In this document: in pieces, positions 62,770 to 64,000 of the stretch
How the letters are laid out: every line of letters begins with the position of its first letter
Numbering within the stretch: position 1 is the first letter of the stretch
DNA from: Halopelagius longus
Lineage (GTDB): Archaea; Halobacteriota; Halobacteria; Halobacteriales; Haloferacaceae
DNA length: 64,000 nt
Assembly: GCF_900100875.1 (NCBI RefSeq)
Contig: NZ_FNKQ01000001.1
Location: 62,001 to 126,000, forward strand
Direction: 5' to 3'
The notes under the pieces: model-generated
Databases searched by the model: none
What the model saw: the letters and a program-made list of their open reading frames with translations, nothing else
Told to the model about the DNA's origin: nothing
Made by a program: the position numbers and the translations under genes

Positions 62770-64000
62770 TCAGTTCCCTCCGCGCAGGAAGCCGAGCAGT
62801 CGGTAGTCGTGGTCCGGCGCGTACCGCCGGAACAGCATGCTGTTGGTCAGCACCGACACCGACGAGAACGCCATCGCGGCGGCCGCCAACACGGGCTGAA
62901 GCAGGCCGAGGGAGGCCAGCGGAATCATCGCCGCGTTGTACCCCAGCGCCCAGAAGAGGTTCTGCCGAATCTTCGACAGCGTCCCCTCCGAGACGCGGAT
63001 GGCCTTCACCACGTCGCGCGGGTCGTCGCGCATCAGCGTCACGTCGGCCGCCTCGATGGCCACGTCGGTGCCGGACCCGATGGCGACGCCGACGAACGCC
63101 GTCGCGAGGGCCGGGGCGTCGTTGACGCCGTCGCCGACCATCATCGCGCGACTGCCGTCGGACTGTATCTCCTCCACCGCGTCGGCCTTGTCCTCCGGGA
63201 GGACGCCCGCGCGGACGCTCTCGGGGTCGATGCCGACTCGTTCCGCGACGGCGCGGGCGGTTCGCTCGTTGTCGCCGGTTATCATCCGCACGTCGATGCC
63301 GCGTTCGCGGAGGGCGGCGACGGCGTCCGCCGAGGACTCCTTGAGGGTGTCCGCGTCGGCGACGACGCCGAGGAGTTCGCCGTCGGCGGCCACCAGCATC
63401 GCCGTCTTCCCCTCGCCTTCGAGTCTGCGGAGTTCGTCCTCCGCGGGCGCGGGGTCGATTCCCTCCTCGGAGAGCAGTTTGCGGTTGCCGACGAGAACCT
63501 CCCGGCCCTCGACGGCGGCGCGGACGCCGTGTCCGGGGACGTTCTCGAACGACTCGGGGTCCGAGACGTCGATGCCGCGTTCGCGCGCGCCCTCGACGAT
63601 GGCCTCGGCGAGGGGGTGTTCGCTTCCGCTCTCGGCGGCGGCGGCGAGGCGCAGGACCGACTCCTCGGTGCGTTCGGGGCGTTCGCTCGTCTTCACCGCC
63701 CCGCCGTCGGACCGCGGGTCCGACGTGCTCCCGACTGCGTCGGGACCGCCGTCGGCGGCCGCCTCACCGCCGTCCGCGGCGGGTTCGATAACGACCACGT
63801 CGGTCAGCGACATCTCGCCCTTCGTGAGGGTGCCCGTCTTGTCGAAGACGACGGTGTCCACGTCGCGGACGCGTTCGAGGATGTCGCCGCCCTTGAACAG
63901 GACGCCGTTCTGCGCGCCGATGGACGTGCCGACCATCGTCGCCGCGGGCGTCGCCAGTCCGAGGGCGCAGGGGCAGGCGATGAGCACCGACGACGCGAAC
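62770..64000 (-). CDS. copA: Cu+-exporting P1B ATPase, CopA type (N-terminus outside window)
   Basis: 410 codons of the C-terminal part are visible; the frame stays open to the right edge. CPC motif at the very start (LIACPCALGLATPAATM), DKTGTLT, SEHPLAEAI, then GDGVNDAP. The last two helices carry YN (ALGYNAAMIPLA) and M-x-x-SS (MAFSSVSVLTNS), the published P1B-1 signature for Cu+/Ag+. An Asp/Gly/Pro-rich insertion lies between DKTGTLT and the HP motif. Exports copper. The N-terminal HMA domain(s) and TGE loop are not visible. A small Cys-rich protein follows immediately. Confidence 0.92.
   Translation of the reverse strand, partial: FASSVLIACPCALGLATPAATMVGTSIGAQNGVLFKGGDILERVRDVDTVVFDKTGTLTKGEMSLTDVVVIEPAADGGEAAADGGPDAVGSTSDPRSDGGAVKTSERPERTEESVLRLAAAAESGSEHPLAEAIVEGARERGIDVSDPESFENVPGHGVRAAVEGREVLVGNRKLLSEEGIDPAPAEDELRRLEGEGKTAMLVAADGELLGVVADADTLKESSADAVAALRERGIDVRMITGDNERTARAVAERVGIDPESVRAGVLPEDKADAVEEIQSDGSRAMMVGDGVNDAPALATAFVGVAIGSGTDVAIEAADVTLMRDDPRDVVKAIRVSEGTLSKIRQNLFWALGYNAAMIPLASLGLLQPVLAAAAMAFSSVSVLTNSMLFRRYAPDHDYRLLGFLRGGN

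Noticed and set aside
1-64000. CRISPR arrays, insertion sequences, rRNA
   Set aside because: No spaced direct repeats, transposase motifs or rRNA segments were seen anywhere in the window.

Overview
The window is chromosomal DNA of an extremely halophilic archaeon, most likely a member of the Haloferacales (Haloferax/Halogeometricum-like). The evidence is strongly acidic proteins, GC-rich codon use from about 6.5 kb onward, Tat-type lipoprotein signals on the solute-binding proteins, TATA boxes about 25 bases before leaderless starts, an archaeal RNase P RNA, ribosomal protein S6e, an archaeal-type nicotinate phosphoribosyltransferase, and many proteins known only from haloarchaea. Assignments rest on reading motifs by eye; no database search was possible.

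Region 1 (1-6540) differs from the rest. It is visibly AT-richer and ends at the 3' end of a tRNA-Arg(CCG) gene, as an integrated island would. It holds the C-terminus of a PglX/Eco57I-like DNA methyltransferase (entering from outside the window), a divergent TATA-binding-protein paralogue, a 1265-residue PLD-nuclease/SNF2-helicase fusion, a BRCT protein whose C-terminal half looks like three ribbon-helix-helix repeats, and a small winged-helix regulator. This looks like part of an anti-mobile-element (BREX/DISARM/restriction-like) locus with unusual accessory genes. It is the best candidate here for an undescribed system.

Region 2 (6.5-19.2 kb) is core haloarchaeal sequence: a MATE exporter, a membrane-anchored 2Fe-2S ferredoxin, 6-phosphogluconate dehydrogenase, a CBS protein, an M29 aminopeptidase, Hsp20, a 40-residue zinc ribbon, S6e with two conserved haloarchaeal proteins, an ArsN2-like acetyltransferase, a DHH phosphoesterase, three UspA proteins, a GNAT acetyltransferase and two lineage-specific proteins.

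Region 3 (19.2-25.9 kb) is a dipeptide/oligopeptide ABC importer: a fused double ATPase, a Tat lipoprotein, two permeases, and a small membrane protein behind them. Region 4 (26-37.9 kb) holds dihydroorotase, a lipoate ligase-like protein, an M23-like protein, a hotdog thioesterase, a PhoD-like phosphatase, nicotinamidase, two tandem Hvo_1808-type lipoproteins with HExxH motifs, a third lipoprotein, nicotinate phosphoribosyltransferase and an AMMECR1 protein. Nicotinamidase and nicotinate phosphoribosyltransferase together provide NAD salvage.

Region 5 (38-57.9 kb) begins with RNase P RNA. It continues with a Zn/Cd-type P1B ATPase, a metzincin-like lipoprotein, hypothetical proteins, an ABC exporter, a sensor kinase with seven PAS domains, an SLC13/RCK transporter, an SDR dehydrogenase, a beta-CASP nuclease, a HalOD1 protein, an Orc1/Cdc6-like AAA protein, and glpK with a multi-spanning membrane protein. 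Region 6 (58.4-64 kb) is an iron-uptake ABC locus with two copies of the same DtxR-type operator (TTTAGG-N4-CCTAAA), one conserved hypothetical protein, and a CopA-type copper ATPase, cut by the window end, with a small Cys-rich partner.
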